Shown here in pieces: positions 1 to 9,100 of a DNA stretch of 32,549 nucleotides (position 1 is its first letter; the number at the start of each line of letters is the position of its first letter). The stretch spans positions 1 through 32,549 of the forward strand of contig CAZFDE010000029.1 of the NCBI GenBank assembly GCA_964517795.1, written 5' to 3'. The translations under genes and the position numbers were made by a program. Source of the stretch: CAZFDE01 sp964517795. GTDB taxonomy: Bacteria; Planctomycetota; Phycisphaerae; Sedimentisphaerales; Anaerobacaceae. The notes under the pieces were generated by a model. It did not search any database. It worked only from the letters and a program-made list of their open reading frames with translations, and had not been told where the DNA came from.

Positions 1-1828
1 CCGCATCATAGTCGGTCCCGAAATAAACATCGTGCGAGAGTGCATCGTCGCTTTCAGCCCAGCTTATGACCGTTGAACCGTCCAGCGGCAGGACCGCCCG
101 GTTGGTCGGATTCGGTGTGGATGCCTTATCCGGGTCATACGGATCGGCCGTGACGGTGGTCGTTCCGGTATTCGTATTGTACTGAATGTTCACAGATGAC
201 AAACCGCCGTAGGCTTTCAGGACGCCCCGGTCGCGGTAACTAATCAGACGGTCATAATAGATTTCGCCGCCTTCATGCACCAAAACGCCGCCGCTGGTCA
301 TGCTTACGTCGCCTTCGCCGGCTGCGCTGCCCGGGCAATTCCCGTCATCGATCCAGATACCGGGATAGTCACCGGTCGTGGCGTTGAGCCGAAGCGTTCC
401 GCCATCCAGATTGACCGTTGCCGTACCATCGCTTTGCGGAAGAAACATCCCGCGCTCGACGATGATCTCACCGCCGGTCATGTTGATTTCCGTTATGCTG
501 TTCGGCTCACCGGCTACCGGCTCACTTTTATTAATATGGAACGTGCCAATATTCTTGATCACGCCGCCGCTGATGTTGATCTGGGCGAAATTACCGGCTA
601 ATTTATTGGTTTGCAGATAATTCGTCTTCAGATCGAAAACACCTCCGGTCATATTCAAAACAGCGGTCGCACCGGAGGCACCGTTATTCGGCATGGTAAA
701 CCGTCGGTCGGGGCTGGAGATTAACGTGCCGCCGTTGATATTCAGCGTCGCACTGGAGCCATTACCGGTGGCTATTTCCGAGGAACTGGCAACCTCTTTG
801 AATTCCAGACGACCGCCATTGAGGGTAATCGACGAGCCATTGGCATTGGGATCCTGCGCAACACGGAGATAATCGGCGACCATCGAGCCGCCGTCAATGG
901 TCAAATGGCCCACACCGGCGTTACCAACAACCAGATTTTGACTGATATCAACCACGCTGCCGGGACTGTTCAAGTCAAATTGACCATTAGCACCGGGCGA
1001 ATTACCAACGACAATGGCGTTGATATCCATATCGCCGCCAACCATATTCACAGTACCATCACCATTATTGGTCGCACCGTCACCGTTACCGATATACAGA
1101 ACATCTCCGTCCAGGTTGAGGTATCCGCCGTTGATGTTCAGCGTACCCATTCCCCAGTTACCGATAATGTGATTGTCAACCACATTTGGCTCGGCGGGCG
1201 TATCGACTGTACCGCCGTTGATAGTGATCACACCATATGAACCTGGTTGACCGGCCACCAGCGGGGTCTGAAGCAGGCCGCCATTAAGCGTTACATAGCC
1301 GCTTGCATTCGCCGTCCAACCGGCATAAATGGTGTTCAGATGCGTGTACCATGAGCCACTGCCTGCAGGCGGACTGCCGCCATCACTGGTTTCGATGCGT
1401 ACTTTACCGCCCAGCGTACCGCCGTTGATCACCAGCGTTCCTACACCAGCCCCGACACCATAGTTCGCACCAATATACGTGTCATATACTTCAACCAAAC
1501 CTGAATTAATGTTCACATCGACCGTATCCTGCCATCCGATATGAAGCGCCCCATTATTCTGCGTGGTGTTAAAGTCCCAAATCGCAGGGGGAACGTTCTT
1601 GATCAGATTGACATTCGATGTGATGTTGCAGTACCCGGCTGAATTTAAATCGAATACCGGGCTTTCACAGACATCGGGCACCGTCGTGGTGTTCCAATTG
1701 CTGCCTGTGTGGAAGCTGTGGTCGCCTGCGCCGCTATTGTTTCGCCAATAACTATATGTTATTGCCGAGGCGCTGACGGACAGACACAACAAGACCGCCA
1801 CACACATTAGGATTTTTGATCGTTGCAT
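1..1828 (-). CDS. Secreted INGG-repeat (autotransporter-like) protein, 3' end outside window
   Basis: The reading frame is open for 609 codons from ATG 1828 to the window edge, so the C-terminus is missing. AGGAGG lies 7 nt upstream of this ATG and fixes the start. Residues 1-22 (MQRSKILMCVAVLLCLSVSA) are a signal peptide. A GDHSFHTGSNWNT segment follows, as is common at the front of planctomycete repeat proteins. Then come many irregular repeats containing INGGTL, LNGG, MTGG or ISGG, the pattern of autotransporter-type beta-strand or beta-solenoid repeats. Near residues 570-608 the sequence changes to a Fn3/LamG-adjacent linker type (WAESDDALSHDVYFGTDYDA), often found before concanavalin-like or PEP-CTERM ends. 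A surface or extracellular structural or adhesive role is inference. The last domain and any sorting signal cannot be seen. No catalytic motif was recognised. Confidence 0.85.
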   Translation of the reverse strand, partial: MQRSKILMCVAVLLCLSVSASAITYSYWRNNSGAGDHSFHTGSNWNTTTVPDVCESPVFDLNSAGYCNITSNVNLIKNVPPAIWDFNTTQNNGALHIGWQDTVDVNINSGLVEVYDTYIGANYGVGAGVGTLVINGGTLGGKVRIETSDGGSPPAGSGSWYTHLNTIYAGWTANASGYVTLNGGLLQTPLVAGQPGSYGVITINGGTVDTPAEPNVVDNHIIGNWGMGTLNINGGYLNLDGDVLYIGNGDGATNNGDGTVNMVGGDMDINAIVVGNSPGANGQFDLNSPGSVVDISQNLVVGNAGVGHLTIDGGSMVADYLRVAQDPNANGSSITLNGGRLEFKEVASSSEIATGNGSSATLNINGGTLISSPDRRFTMPNNGASGATAVLNMTGGVFDLKTNYLQTNKLAGNFAQINISGGVIKNIGTFHINKSEPVAGEPNSITEINMTGGEIIVERGMFLPQSDGTATVNLDGGTLRLNATTGDYPGIWIDDGNCPGSAAGEGDVSMTSGGVLVHEGGEIYYDRLISYRDRGVLKAYGGLSSVNIQYNTNTGTTTVTADPYDPDKASTPNPTNRAVLPLDGSTVISWAESDDALSHDVYFGTDYDA

Positions 1829-2004
1829 ACCTATCCTCCTTTACAAAAAGTTGATAAAAAAAGTGTGATAAAAAGATTAAAAGACAATTATCGAATTGCC
1901 ATATACACCTGGCACAAAAATGTGCTGTTTTATACTTCAACACCCATGCTCCTTCAGCGACAAACCCCGTAAAAACGAAAATCAAGTTATCTGATTGTGC
2001 ATGC

Positions 2005-2033
2005 ATTATAACAAATGTACAAAGTTAATTCAA
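2005..2033 (-). promoter_or_regulatory. Sigma70-type promoter for the INGG-repeat protein
   Basis: On the minus strand TTGAAT (2033-2028), 17 bp, then a perfect TATAAT (2010-2005) preceded by TGT, which makes an extended -10. Transcription would start near 1998, giving a leader of about 170 nt before ATG 1828. The leader contains a small GCACA-tttt-TGTGC hairpin (1925-1912). Confidence 0.6.
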
Positions 2034-2204
2034 GGGTATTTTTACGTCATAATCATTGATTTTTACGCTCAAAACCATCCGGCGTTCATGCATTTTTGTA
2101 AACCTCGATAATATAAGCCGATACGGATTTTGCGCAAATTAACGGATTTTTCTTTTTTTTTCGTTTGCGAATAATCATCTGAATTTAATGTTTTCAGGTC
2201 TCAT

Positions 2205-2246
2205 AAAAAGTTTGGGCCTGACGGCATTTTCCGCCTTCAGGCCCAA
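2205..2246 (-). terminator. Rho-independent terminator of the small membrane protein gene
   Basis: On the minus strand a perfect 10-bp stem TTGGGCCTGA/TCAGGCCCAA is extended inward by GGC/GCC after one mismatch. It is followed by ACTTTTT. It begins about 30 nt past the stop of the 2277-2522 gene. The plus strand is followed only by TTTAAAG, so the minus direction is preferred. Confidence 0.8.
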
Positions 2247-2276
2247 TTTAAAGCGAGACAGAGAGTTCCCGATTTT

Positions 2277-2522
2277 CTACGGCAAATAGGGCAGATAATT
2301 AAATCGGGGGATATTTTGGCCCTGCTGCGGCGGCAATAGAATTGCCAATACGAACAGCAAAACAATAAACGCCCCGAAGATCACCAGTGCCCAGAATGTG
2401 CCGCTTTTGAACATATGTTCAGTTTTTTCAAGCCATGCGCCATGAATATGGGGCATATGTAAATGTGCAAAACCCGCATTGTGTCGGTTCATCCAACGAT
2501 TTTTGTATTTTAAAGCCTTCAT
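2277..2522 (-). CDS. Small His-rich single-pass membrane protein, function unknown
   Basis: This 81-residue protein is not recognised. The start is ATG 2522 because a strong AGGAGGTGA lies just upstream. An in-frame GTG at 2531 falls inside that ribosome binding site and is rejected. The N-terminal half is basic and histidine-rich (MNRHNAGFAHLHMPHIHGAW, about residues 12-31). One hydrophobic helix follows at about residues 44-64 (FWALVIFGAFIVLLFVLAIL) and then a short Pro-rich tail. The His cluster on one side of a membrane anchor suggests metal or acidic-lipid contact, but this is speculation. A good terminator follows about 30 nt after the stop, so it looks like a monocistronic, genuinely expressed small gene. 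Confidence 0.75.
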   Translation of the reverse strand: MKALKYKNRWMNRHNAGFAHLHMPHIHGAWLEKTEHMFKSGTFWALVIFGAFIVLLFVLAILLPPQQGQNIPRFNYLPYLP

Positions 2523-2669
2523 TCTTATCACCTCCTTTTCTTTCTCTGCTTATTTATACGACGGCGAGCAAATTAGGTGCGCATTATTTCGAAGGATAAA
2601 ACAGAATGATACACATATAAACAGAATCGTACGCCAAAAACGCCAAATCCGTTAAACAATGAAAAGCTT

Positions 2670-3314
2670 TTACTTTTTCAGATATGAAGGCAACTGGTCT
2701 ATCGAATCGAGAATGTTTACCCCGCATTGCTCAAGGCGGTCACGGCTCTGGTGGCCGTTGGCGATCAGCACACAATCGACGCCCATTTGCCCGGCGACGT
2801 GCCAATCGTGACTGGTGTCGCCGACAAAGAGAATTTCGGATGGTTTATGATCAAGCTGTTCCAAGAGCATCCGGCCGCTATCGACCTTGCTGTGAGCATA
2901 ATAATCATTGAGGCCGAAGATATGCTCAAAATATTGCGTCAGGCCGAAGTGCTCGACCACCTCGTGCAACATCTGCTGCTGATAGGCCGAGAGGATCGAA
3001 TGGGTCCGCCCCTGATCGATCAAGGATTGCAGGACCTCGACCGCCCCATCGTGAAGCCGGCACGCGAGCTGCTTTTGGCGATAAATGACATGGTATTCCT
3101 CACAGATTGCATCGAACGGATCCGCTTCAAAATCAAAACCCAATTTTCGATAGTATGCGATCACCGGAAAATCGAATTCCGCACGGTACTGTTCGAGCGT
3201 CACCGGCGGTTGTTTTCGCCGAGCGAGGATCGTATTGAGAATCTCGACGACCTGCCGGGGGTCATCCAGCAGCGTCCCGTTCCAGTCCCAGATAATATGA
3301 CGATACGGTTTCAC
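2670..3314 (-). CDS. HAD-family hydrolase, phosphoglycolate-phosphatase-like
   Basis: The protein has 214 residues and the haloacid dehalogenase core in order. Motif I is DWNGT (D10 nucleophile, with N12 at the usual second Asp). An alpha-helical cap lies at about residues 18-95. Motif II is ILSA (S109), motif III is K143, and motif IV is VGDTSHD (D166, D170). The cap type and length fit Gph-like subfamily I phosphatases that act on small phosphomonoesters. The substrate is not readable. The start is GTG 3314, supported by GGAG five nucleotides upstream. The DWNGT rather than DxDGT first motif occurs in a known HAD subgroup and does not mean loss of function. The gene is divergent from the SDR gene and lies outside the large operon. 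Confidence 0.85.
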   Translation of the reverse strand: MKPYRHIIWDWNGTLLDDPRQVVEILNTILARRKQPPVTLEQYRAEFDFPVIAYYRKLGFDFEADPFDAICEEYHVIYRQKQLACRLHDGAVEVLQSLIDQGRTHSILSAYQQQMLHEVVEHFGLTQYFEHIFGLNDYYAHSKVDSGRMLLEQLDHKPSEILFVGDTSHDWHVAGQMGVDCVLIANGHQSRDRLEQCGVNILDSIDQLPSYLKK

Positions 3315-3435
3315 ACAAACTCCAGCAAACGTAATATCTTTTACTATCCCTTAAATAGTATTCGGTTTCAAGTCTCTTCGATGCGATGTATAAAAAGAAT
3401 TGCAGTATTCGTATTTATACGTAAACTCATGGATT

Positions 3436-4176
3436 ATGAAAACGGAAAAATCGTCGTTGAAAAATAAAATCGCCCTGGTGAGCGGTGCCAGTCGGGGGAT
3501 CGGCCGCTCGATCGCCCTGCATCTGGCCGGCGAAGGGGCGACGGTTATCGCCTGCGGCCGCTCGAAAACCAAGCTCCATTCGCTGATCAAGGAACTCAAT
3601 GCAATCCACGATGGCGGGCATATTCCAATTGCCGCGGACCTGCAGGAATCCAAAACTTTCCAACAAATCGCCACCGATGTAAAAAAACATTTCAAAAAAC
3701 TCGATATCCTGGTCAATAATGCCGGCCAGACGCTTTCGGCCGCATTTGAAAAAACCAATATCACGGATTTTGACCGGGTGATCGGTATTAACACCAAAGC
3801 ACCTTATTTTCTCACTCAGGCGCTGCTGCCGCTTTTAAAAAAGCCCAAACGCACGTTTATTATCAATGTCGCTTCGGTCGTCGCGGTCAAGGGCTATTCG
3901 CATCAGACGGCCTATTCGGCCTCGAAGCATGCGCTTCGCGGTTTTTCGATTGCCCTGGCCAACGAACTGCACGGCAGCGGAATTCGCGTTCACGTAATCT
4001 GTCCGGGCGGGGTGGATACGGAAATGGTCAGCCGCGTGCGGCCGGACATCAAAAAAGACGAACTGATCGGTCCCGATGAAATCGCCCGACTGGTCGTATT
4101 TCTGGTGACTCAGACCAATAATGCGATGATCGACGATATCCACATCCGCCGCCAGAGCTCGGCACCGTGGTTCTAA
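3436..4176 (+). CDS. Short-chain dehydrogenase/reductase (SDR), FabG-like
   Basis: A classical SDR of 246 residues that acts in the cytoplasm with NAD(P)H. The Rossmann glycine motif SGASRGIG is at residues 16-23, the structural NNAG at 94-97, and the catalytic Ser147 with YSASK (Y160, K164) is in place. PGGVDTEM follows at 190-197. The substrate cannot be told from sequence; 3-oxoacyl-ACP, sugar-alcohol or ketone reductases share this shape. The start at ATG 3436 is chosen because the SDR fold begins right after it. An in-frame ATG at 3400 would add 12 unconserved residues. No strong ribosome binding site precedes either. The gene converges on the large minus-strand operon with only 18 bp between the stops, and no terminator hairpin is visible there. 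Confidence 0.88.
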   Translation: MKTEKSSLKNKIALVSGASRGIGRSIALHLAGEGATVIACGRSKTKLHSLIKELNAIHDGGHIPIAADLQESKTFQQIATDVKKHFKKLDILVNNAGQTLSAAFEKTNITDFDRVIGINTKAPYFLTQALLPLLKKPKRTFIINVASVVAVKGYSHQTAYSASKHALRGFSIALANELHGSGIRVHVICPGGVDTEMVSRVRPDIKKDELIGPDEIARLVVFLVTQTNNAMIDDIHIRRQSSAPWF

Positions 4177-4194
4177 ACATAACTTGTCTTTGAA

Positions 4195-6081
4195 TTAATC
4201 CTCGTTTTCGAGCTGGGCGGTTTGCTGTGCGCTTTGGATCAGCGGCCATTTCACGAACGCTTCGACCGCGTGATATTCCGGCAGCCCCAACGCATCGTAA
4301 GTTTGGGCGGTCGCCATATTGCGGTCTTCGGCCCGTTTCCAGAACTCACGCTCATCGAACGGCCCGGGAAACATCGCCCGGTCCTTCTGGCTTTCGTGGC
4401 GGAAGATCGAATACCGTTTTCGCCGAAGCTCATCGGGCGAAAGCGGCACAGCCATGTCGATCTGATACGGAAGCCACTCATCCCATGCCCCGCGATACAA
4501 ATAGAGGACCGGCTCTGTTTTGGATTTTTTGCAATAGGTCTCAAGGGCTTCGAGAAATGCCGTCAGGCACAGCCGGTGCGTCCCGTGCGGATCGGACAGA
4601 TCGCCCGCCGCGAAGATCATCTCGGGCTTGACCGTCTCCAGAAGCTTAAAAACCGCGTCGATATCGGCCTGTGAGATCGAGTGCTTCTGCACGGTACCCG
4701 TATCGTAAAACGGCATATCGAGAAAATGCACCTGCGATTCATCCAGTCCGCAATACGCCGCCGCGGCCAGCGCCTCGGTTCGCCGAATCAGCCCCTTGAT
4801 CGCGCGAATCTCCTGCGTATCGACATCGCCGGGCGTCTTGCCCCGCAGGAAATTCTCGATATGCGTTTCAATCACATCGGTCTGCTTGTGGCTGAGATTG
4901 AAGATCTGGTTGTATTTGGCGACAAAATCGGCATGCCGCAGGACATTATGATCAAAAACACTGAGATAGCCGCTGACCATGTAGGCCGTATGGACGTCAT
5001 GGCCCTGCTCGGCGAGCCGGCTCATTGTCCCGCCCATGCAAATCACATCGTCGTCGGGATGTGGGCTCAGGATCAATGCCCGCATTGGGCCGTCCTTGCC
5101 GCCCGGCCAGCCGGTGATCGTATTCATCATTCGCCGAAAAACCCGCAAATTAATATCATACGCCCGGCCGCGTTGGCGGATCAGTTCGCCCAGATGATTC
5201 TCGGTATAATCTTCCTGGGTCAGCTTCAACAGCGGTTTTTGGGTTTTTTCCGCCAGCCAGATGACCGCCTGACGTTCGAGAATATCATCCCACCGGCAGG
5301 ATTCGATCATCCATGGTTCGGTCATGCGGGTAAGCTTGCCGGCCGCCGCTTCGTCGAGAAAAAGCATCGCGTTTTCATGTTCTTGCAGAAAACTGGCGGC
5401 AATCTCCGATGACACGTCGCCTTCCGTGGCCATTTTGATGACCGGCGCTTTATGCTCGCCAAAGGCCAACAGTGCGATCCGGCGTGCCTTAAGGATCGTG
5501 CCGACACCCATCGTCAGGGCCATTTTCGGAACATGTTCTTCGCCGAAAAAGTCACTGGCGGCATCCTTGCGGGTGATCCGGTCGAGGATGATCCGCCGGG
5601 TGACGCTGTCTTTGGGTGACCCGGGTTCATTGAAACCGATATGACCGCTGCGGCCGATGCCAAGGATTTGAAAATCGATCCCACCGGCCTCGGCGATCTG
5701 TATCTCGTAATCCGCACAGTAACTTTCGACCTGATCTTCAGAAACGGTCCCGCTGGGAATATGCACATTGTCCTTGGGGATATTGATATGTTCAAAGAGA
5801 TTCGCCCACATCCAATAATGATAGGACTGGATCCGATTGGGATCCATCGGCCAGTATTCATCGAGATTAAACGTGATAACCTTCGAAAAATCCAGGCCCT
5901 CTTGCTTGTGCAGCCGGATCAATGCTTCATACACGCCGATCGGTGTTCCGCCTGTTGCCAGCCCTAAAACGGTCGATTTGTCTGCGGCATTATTGTTTTC
6001 GATCAATTGTCGAATCTCATTAGCCACGTTTTGACATGCCTGTTTCGAATCCTTATATATCTTGACAGGAATTTTCTCCAT
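4195..6081 (-). CDS. NagB-like isomerase/deaminase fused to PIG-L (LmbE) deacetylase
   Basis: The protein has 628 residues and is the last gene of the large operon. Residues 1-260 are a NagB/RpiA-type sugar-phosphate fold (LATGGTPIGVYEAL, then FNLDEYW with D74 at the position of E. coli NagB Asp72). Residues 333-610 are a PIG-L/LmbE zinc deacetylase (HPDDD 341-345, DPHGTH with H499 and H502). The fusion matches a known long family annotated glucosamine-6-phosphate deaminase-like. In the NagB loop GIGRSGHIGFNEPGS the catalytic Asp141 of E. coli NagB is Ser145, while His147 and Glu152 remain. Authentic GlcN6P deaminase activity is therefore uncertain. The start is ATG 6081, preceded by AAAGGA. 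The upstream in-frame ATG at 6120 lacks such a site. A role in amino-sugar deacetylation and isomerisation is inference. Confidence 0.87.
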   Translation of the reverse strand: MEKIPVKIYKDSKQACQNVANEIRQLIENNNAADKSTVLGLATGGTPIGVYEALIRLHKQEGLDFSKVITFNLDEYWPMDPNRIQSYHYWMWANLFEHINIPKDNVHIPSGTVSEDQVESYCADYEIQIAEAGGIDFQILGIGRSGHIGFNEPGSPKDSVTRRIILDRITRKDAASDFFGEEHVPKMALTMGVGTILKARRIALLAFGEHKAPVIKMATEGDVSSEIAASFLQEHENAMLFLDEAAAGKLTRMTEPWMIESCRWDDILERQAVIWLAEKTQKPLLKLTQEDYTENHLGELIRQRGRAYDINLRVFRRMMNTITGWPGGKDGPMRALILSPHPDDDVICMGGTMSRLAEQGHDVHTAYMVSGYLSVFDHNVLRHADFVAKYNQIFNLSHKQTDVIETHIENFLRGKTPGDVDTQEIRAIKGLIRRTEALAAAAYCGLDESQVHFLDMPFYDTGTVQKHSISQADIDAVFKLLETVKPEMIFAAGDLSDPHGTHRLCLTAFLEALETYCKKSKTEPVLYLYRGAWDEWLPYQIDMAVPLSPDELRRKRYSIFRHESQKDRAMFPGPFDEREFWKRAEDRNMATAQTYDALGLPEYHAVEAFVKWPLIQSAQQTAQLENED

Positions 6082-6125
6082 TGATCGTTTTCCTTTTGCC
6101 GAATTGTAAGTCAATCCCAATAGTA

Positions 6126-9100
6126 TTAGTATAGCGCTAAGAGTTTTTCAAGTCTTAAATAGTTTGTCTGGGGCAGACAGTAATCGCTGTTATACAGCAG
6201 GGTCTTGTCGCCGATACCAAAGGCCTTCATACCGGCACGTCCGGCCGCCTCCAGGCCGGCAAAGGCATCTTCGATTACCACGCAGTCGGCCGGGGCGATA
6301 CCGAGTTTTTCCGAGATCAGCATCAACCCCTGCGGATCGGGCTTGGGCCTGGTCACATCGTTGCCGGTGACGACTACATCGAACCAGTCCCGGACGCCCA
6401 CATGATCCACAATCTTATCGGTATTTTTGCTGGCCGAATACAGGGCAAGCTTAAGGCCTTTTTCCCTGAGCTGACCGATGAAATCATCGATCCCATCGAG
6501 AATATCGGCGTGCGTGAGATCATCGAGCATCTGGACATAGAGATTGTTTTTCTGTTCGGCTAACTGCTCAAGCTCGCCTGTCGAATACGCGCGATTCGCA
6601 TTTTCCATAATAATATTGAGACTGTCCATGCGGCTGACGCCTTTGAGCCGCTCGTTGATCTTCTCATCGAAATAAATTCCCTCAGCGTCGGAGATCGTTT
6701 TCCATGCCTTATAGTGCAGCCTGGCCGTATCGACGATCACGCCGTCGAGATCAAAGATCACGGCCTTGAGCTTCGGGCGATTGAGAAATTCATCCGCCAA
6801 GACAGCCGTTTTCGGCTCAAATTCGAAGATGATATCGCTGCCATACAGTTTGGCCGCCAGCGGTTCGCCCGATACCAATTGATAGGTTACTGCTTTGCGG
6901 TCAACGGTCAGTTTGATCACACTATTGCCATAGAGCAGTTTGAATGAATATTTTTTCCACGCATCAGGGATCGTGGGGCTAAATTGCGGCATATCTGAGG
7001 TATAGACCATGCCGCCGAAACCGCAGACGATATTGAGCCATGTACCCGCCATCGAGGAGGTGTGCAGGCCTTCGTGGGTGTTGTTATTGCAGTTGTCCAG
7101 ATCGAGTCGGGCCGACCAGAGATAATAGTCATAGGCCTGGTTATGGCGGCCGATCTCCGAGGCCAGAATCGAATGGATGCACGGCGAAAGCGATGAGCCG
7201 TGGGCCGTGCGCTGCTCGTAGAAGCGGTAATTCTGCTTTTTCTCATGCAGCGAAAACCGATCACGGAATAAAAACATCATCAGCAAAATATCGGGCTGTT
7301 TGAGAAGCTGAACCTTGAAATACTGATCGATGGTCCACTTGGCCTCGACGGGGATATCACGCTCGCGGTCAAGCTGCTCGCGGGCGATCGGGTCCATCGA
7401 AAACAACATGTCATCCTGGACATAAACATCCATCTGCTCGTCGTATTCGAGGATCATATCGTCGGCGACCTTCTGCCACGATTTCAATTCGTCATCATTT
7501 AAACCGGCTTTGGCAAGGATCTGATCATAGAGGGTTTTCGCAGATGCCTTCATCGCATCAAGCACATCGATCGCATATTTAATCGCCCACTTGGCGGTAT
7601 AGTTCGTGTAATAGTTATTATTGACAAACTGCTGCCATTCATCCGGGCCGATCACACGGTTAATGGCGTAGCCCTTTCGATGCGGCACAAAACAGGATCG
7701 CGTCGCCCAGTAGCGAGCCACTTCGACCAGTACCTCGATACCCTTGCTGTAAAGATAGTCCTTATCGTTGACAATGTGGTCGTAAAGATAAATCGCATAC
7801 GCCACGGCCGAGGTGATATGGATCTCACAGAAGGAATATTGCCAGTAGTTACAGTCTTCCGTGCCGTCGATGGTGGTCATCGGGTACATCGCCCCGCCAC
7901 AGCCGAAGTCTTTGGCCCGATCAACCGCCCCTTTGAGGGTGTGGTAGCGGTATTGAACCAGGTTTTTAGCGGCATTATGATTCGAGAACAAGTAAAACGG
8001 CAGGCAGTAGCTTTCACTGTCCCAGAATGCACGGCCCCAGTAATGCTCACCGGTAAACCCCTTGGGATTGATATTCAGGTACGGATCGTTGCCGATATAG
8101 GTGCAGAGCATTTGGAAGATGCAAAAGCGAATCCCCTGCTGGCCGGTGTCGTCGCCGTCGATCTCGATATCAAAATTATCCCAGAGGTGTCGAACTTTTT
8201 CAGTATGTTCGCCGAGTAGTTGGTCATAGGATTTCTTGGCGGTCTGTAAAAAATGGGACTGACTCTCAGTGATCAGAAAATCGGTGATCTCTTTTTCTCT
8301 GGCCGTATCAAGCGAATATGTTTCATCGTCTTTGGCGACCAGACCGTAAATGCATCCGGCATCGCGGCTCGTCCAGGCCGAGACGATCTTATCGATGCAA
8401 TAGTCTTTACCCTTCTCCGGTGTGAAAGAGAACCGATATCCGACCAGCCGCTCATCGTTGATGTGTTCTTCATTTTGTTTGGGCACATCATGCGTATCGA
8501 TTCGCATCTGGTGAATGTAATACTGGCCGGTAGTGTCCACTTTCATTAGAAGATAGGTTTCGTCTGCGCCGGCCTTTTTGTTGAACACCCGACAATGCTG
8601 GATACTCGTCGCGCAGTCGCGATTCTCACGCTCACTGTCCAGCAAAAGCGTAACTTTGATTTCTTTTTCATGGTTGATGGCCTTGATCTTGAGCCTCACG
8701 GCCGCGATGTGCTTGTCGCTGTGACTGACGAATCGCTGCCATTGCAGCTCGGTTTCGGCGCCGCTTTGTGCCTTAAAGATCAGCCGGCGAGTCAATACCC
8801 CCTGCTGCATATCCAGTTCGCGGTAATAATCGCTGAATTCACTTTGGTCCATCGTGAACGTTTCGCCGTCCACCTCCACCCGGATCCGAAGCCAGTTGGT
8901 CGTATGGACCATATAATTGGAAAATGTCGGGAAGGCCTTTCGCTTCCAGGGATAAACATTTTTTTCTTTGACGAAAATCCCGCCGAGATAGCACCCTTCG
9001 AGCGTATGATCGGATACCCCCTCCTCGAAATTGCCGCGAGTGCCCATATATTCATTGGCCAGAGAAAAGATCGCCTCGGCGACTTCGTTTTTCTGCGGCC

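Larger units (their letters stand above)
1829..2276. other. 448-bp intergenic region
   Basis: AT-rich and without a credible gene. It holds, from left to right, the ribosome binding site and long leader of the repeat-protein gene with a small hairpin at 1912-1925, that gene's promoter at 2005-2033, a direct repeat ACGGATTTT (2123-2131 and 2142-2150) around the palindrome TTTGCGCAAA (2129-2138), a T-rich run (about 2146-2162), and the minus-strand terminator at 2205-2246. An 84-codon open frame at 1752-2006 overlaps the real start and is not supported. Confidence 0.7.

Noticed and set aside
275..1240. Plus-strand open frames of 80-111 codons at the left end
   Set aside because: They lie opposite the continuous minus-strand repeat protein, which has a signal peptide, ribosome binding site and repeats; the antisense frames have none.
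1752..2006. 84-codon minus-strand frame before the repeat protein
   Set aside because: It overlaps the repeat-protein signal peptide in another frame and its stop falls inside it.
2650..2669. AAAAGCTTTT palindrome after the HAD gene as terminator
   Set aside because: No loop and no clear T tract; too weak to call.
2727..3467. 246-codon plus-strand frame
   Set aside because: It is antisense to the HAD phosphatase with all four motifs and overlaps the SDR start.
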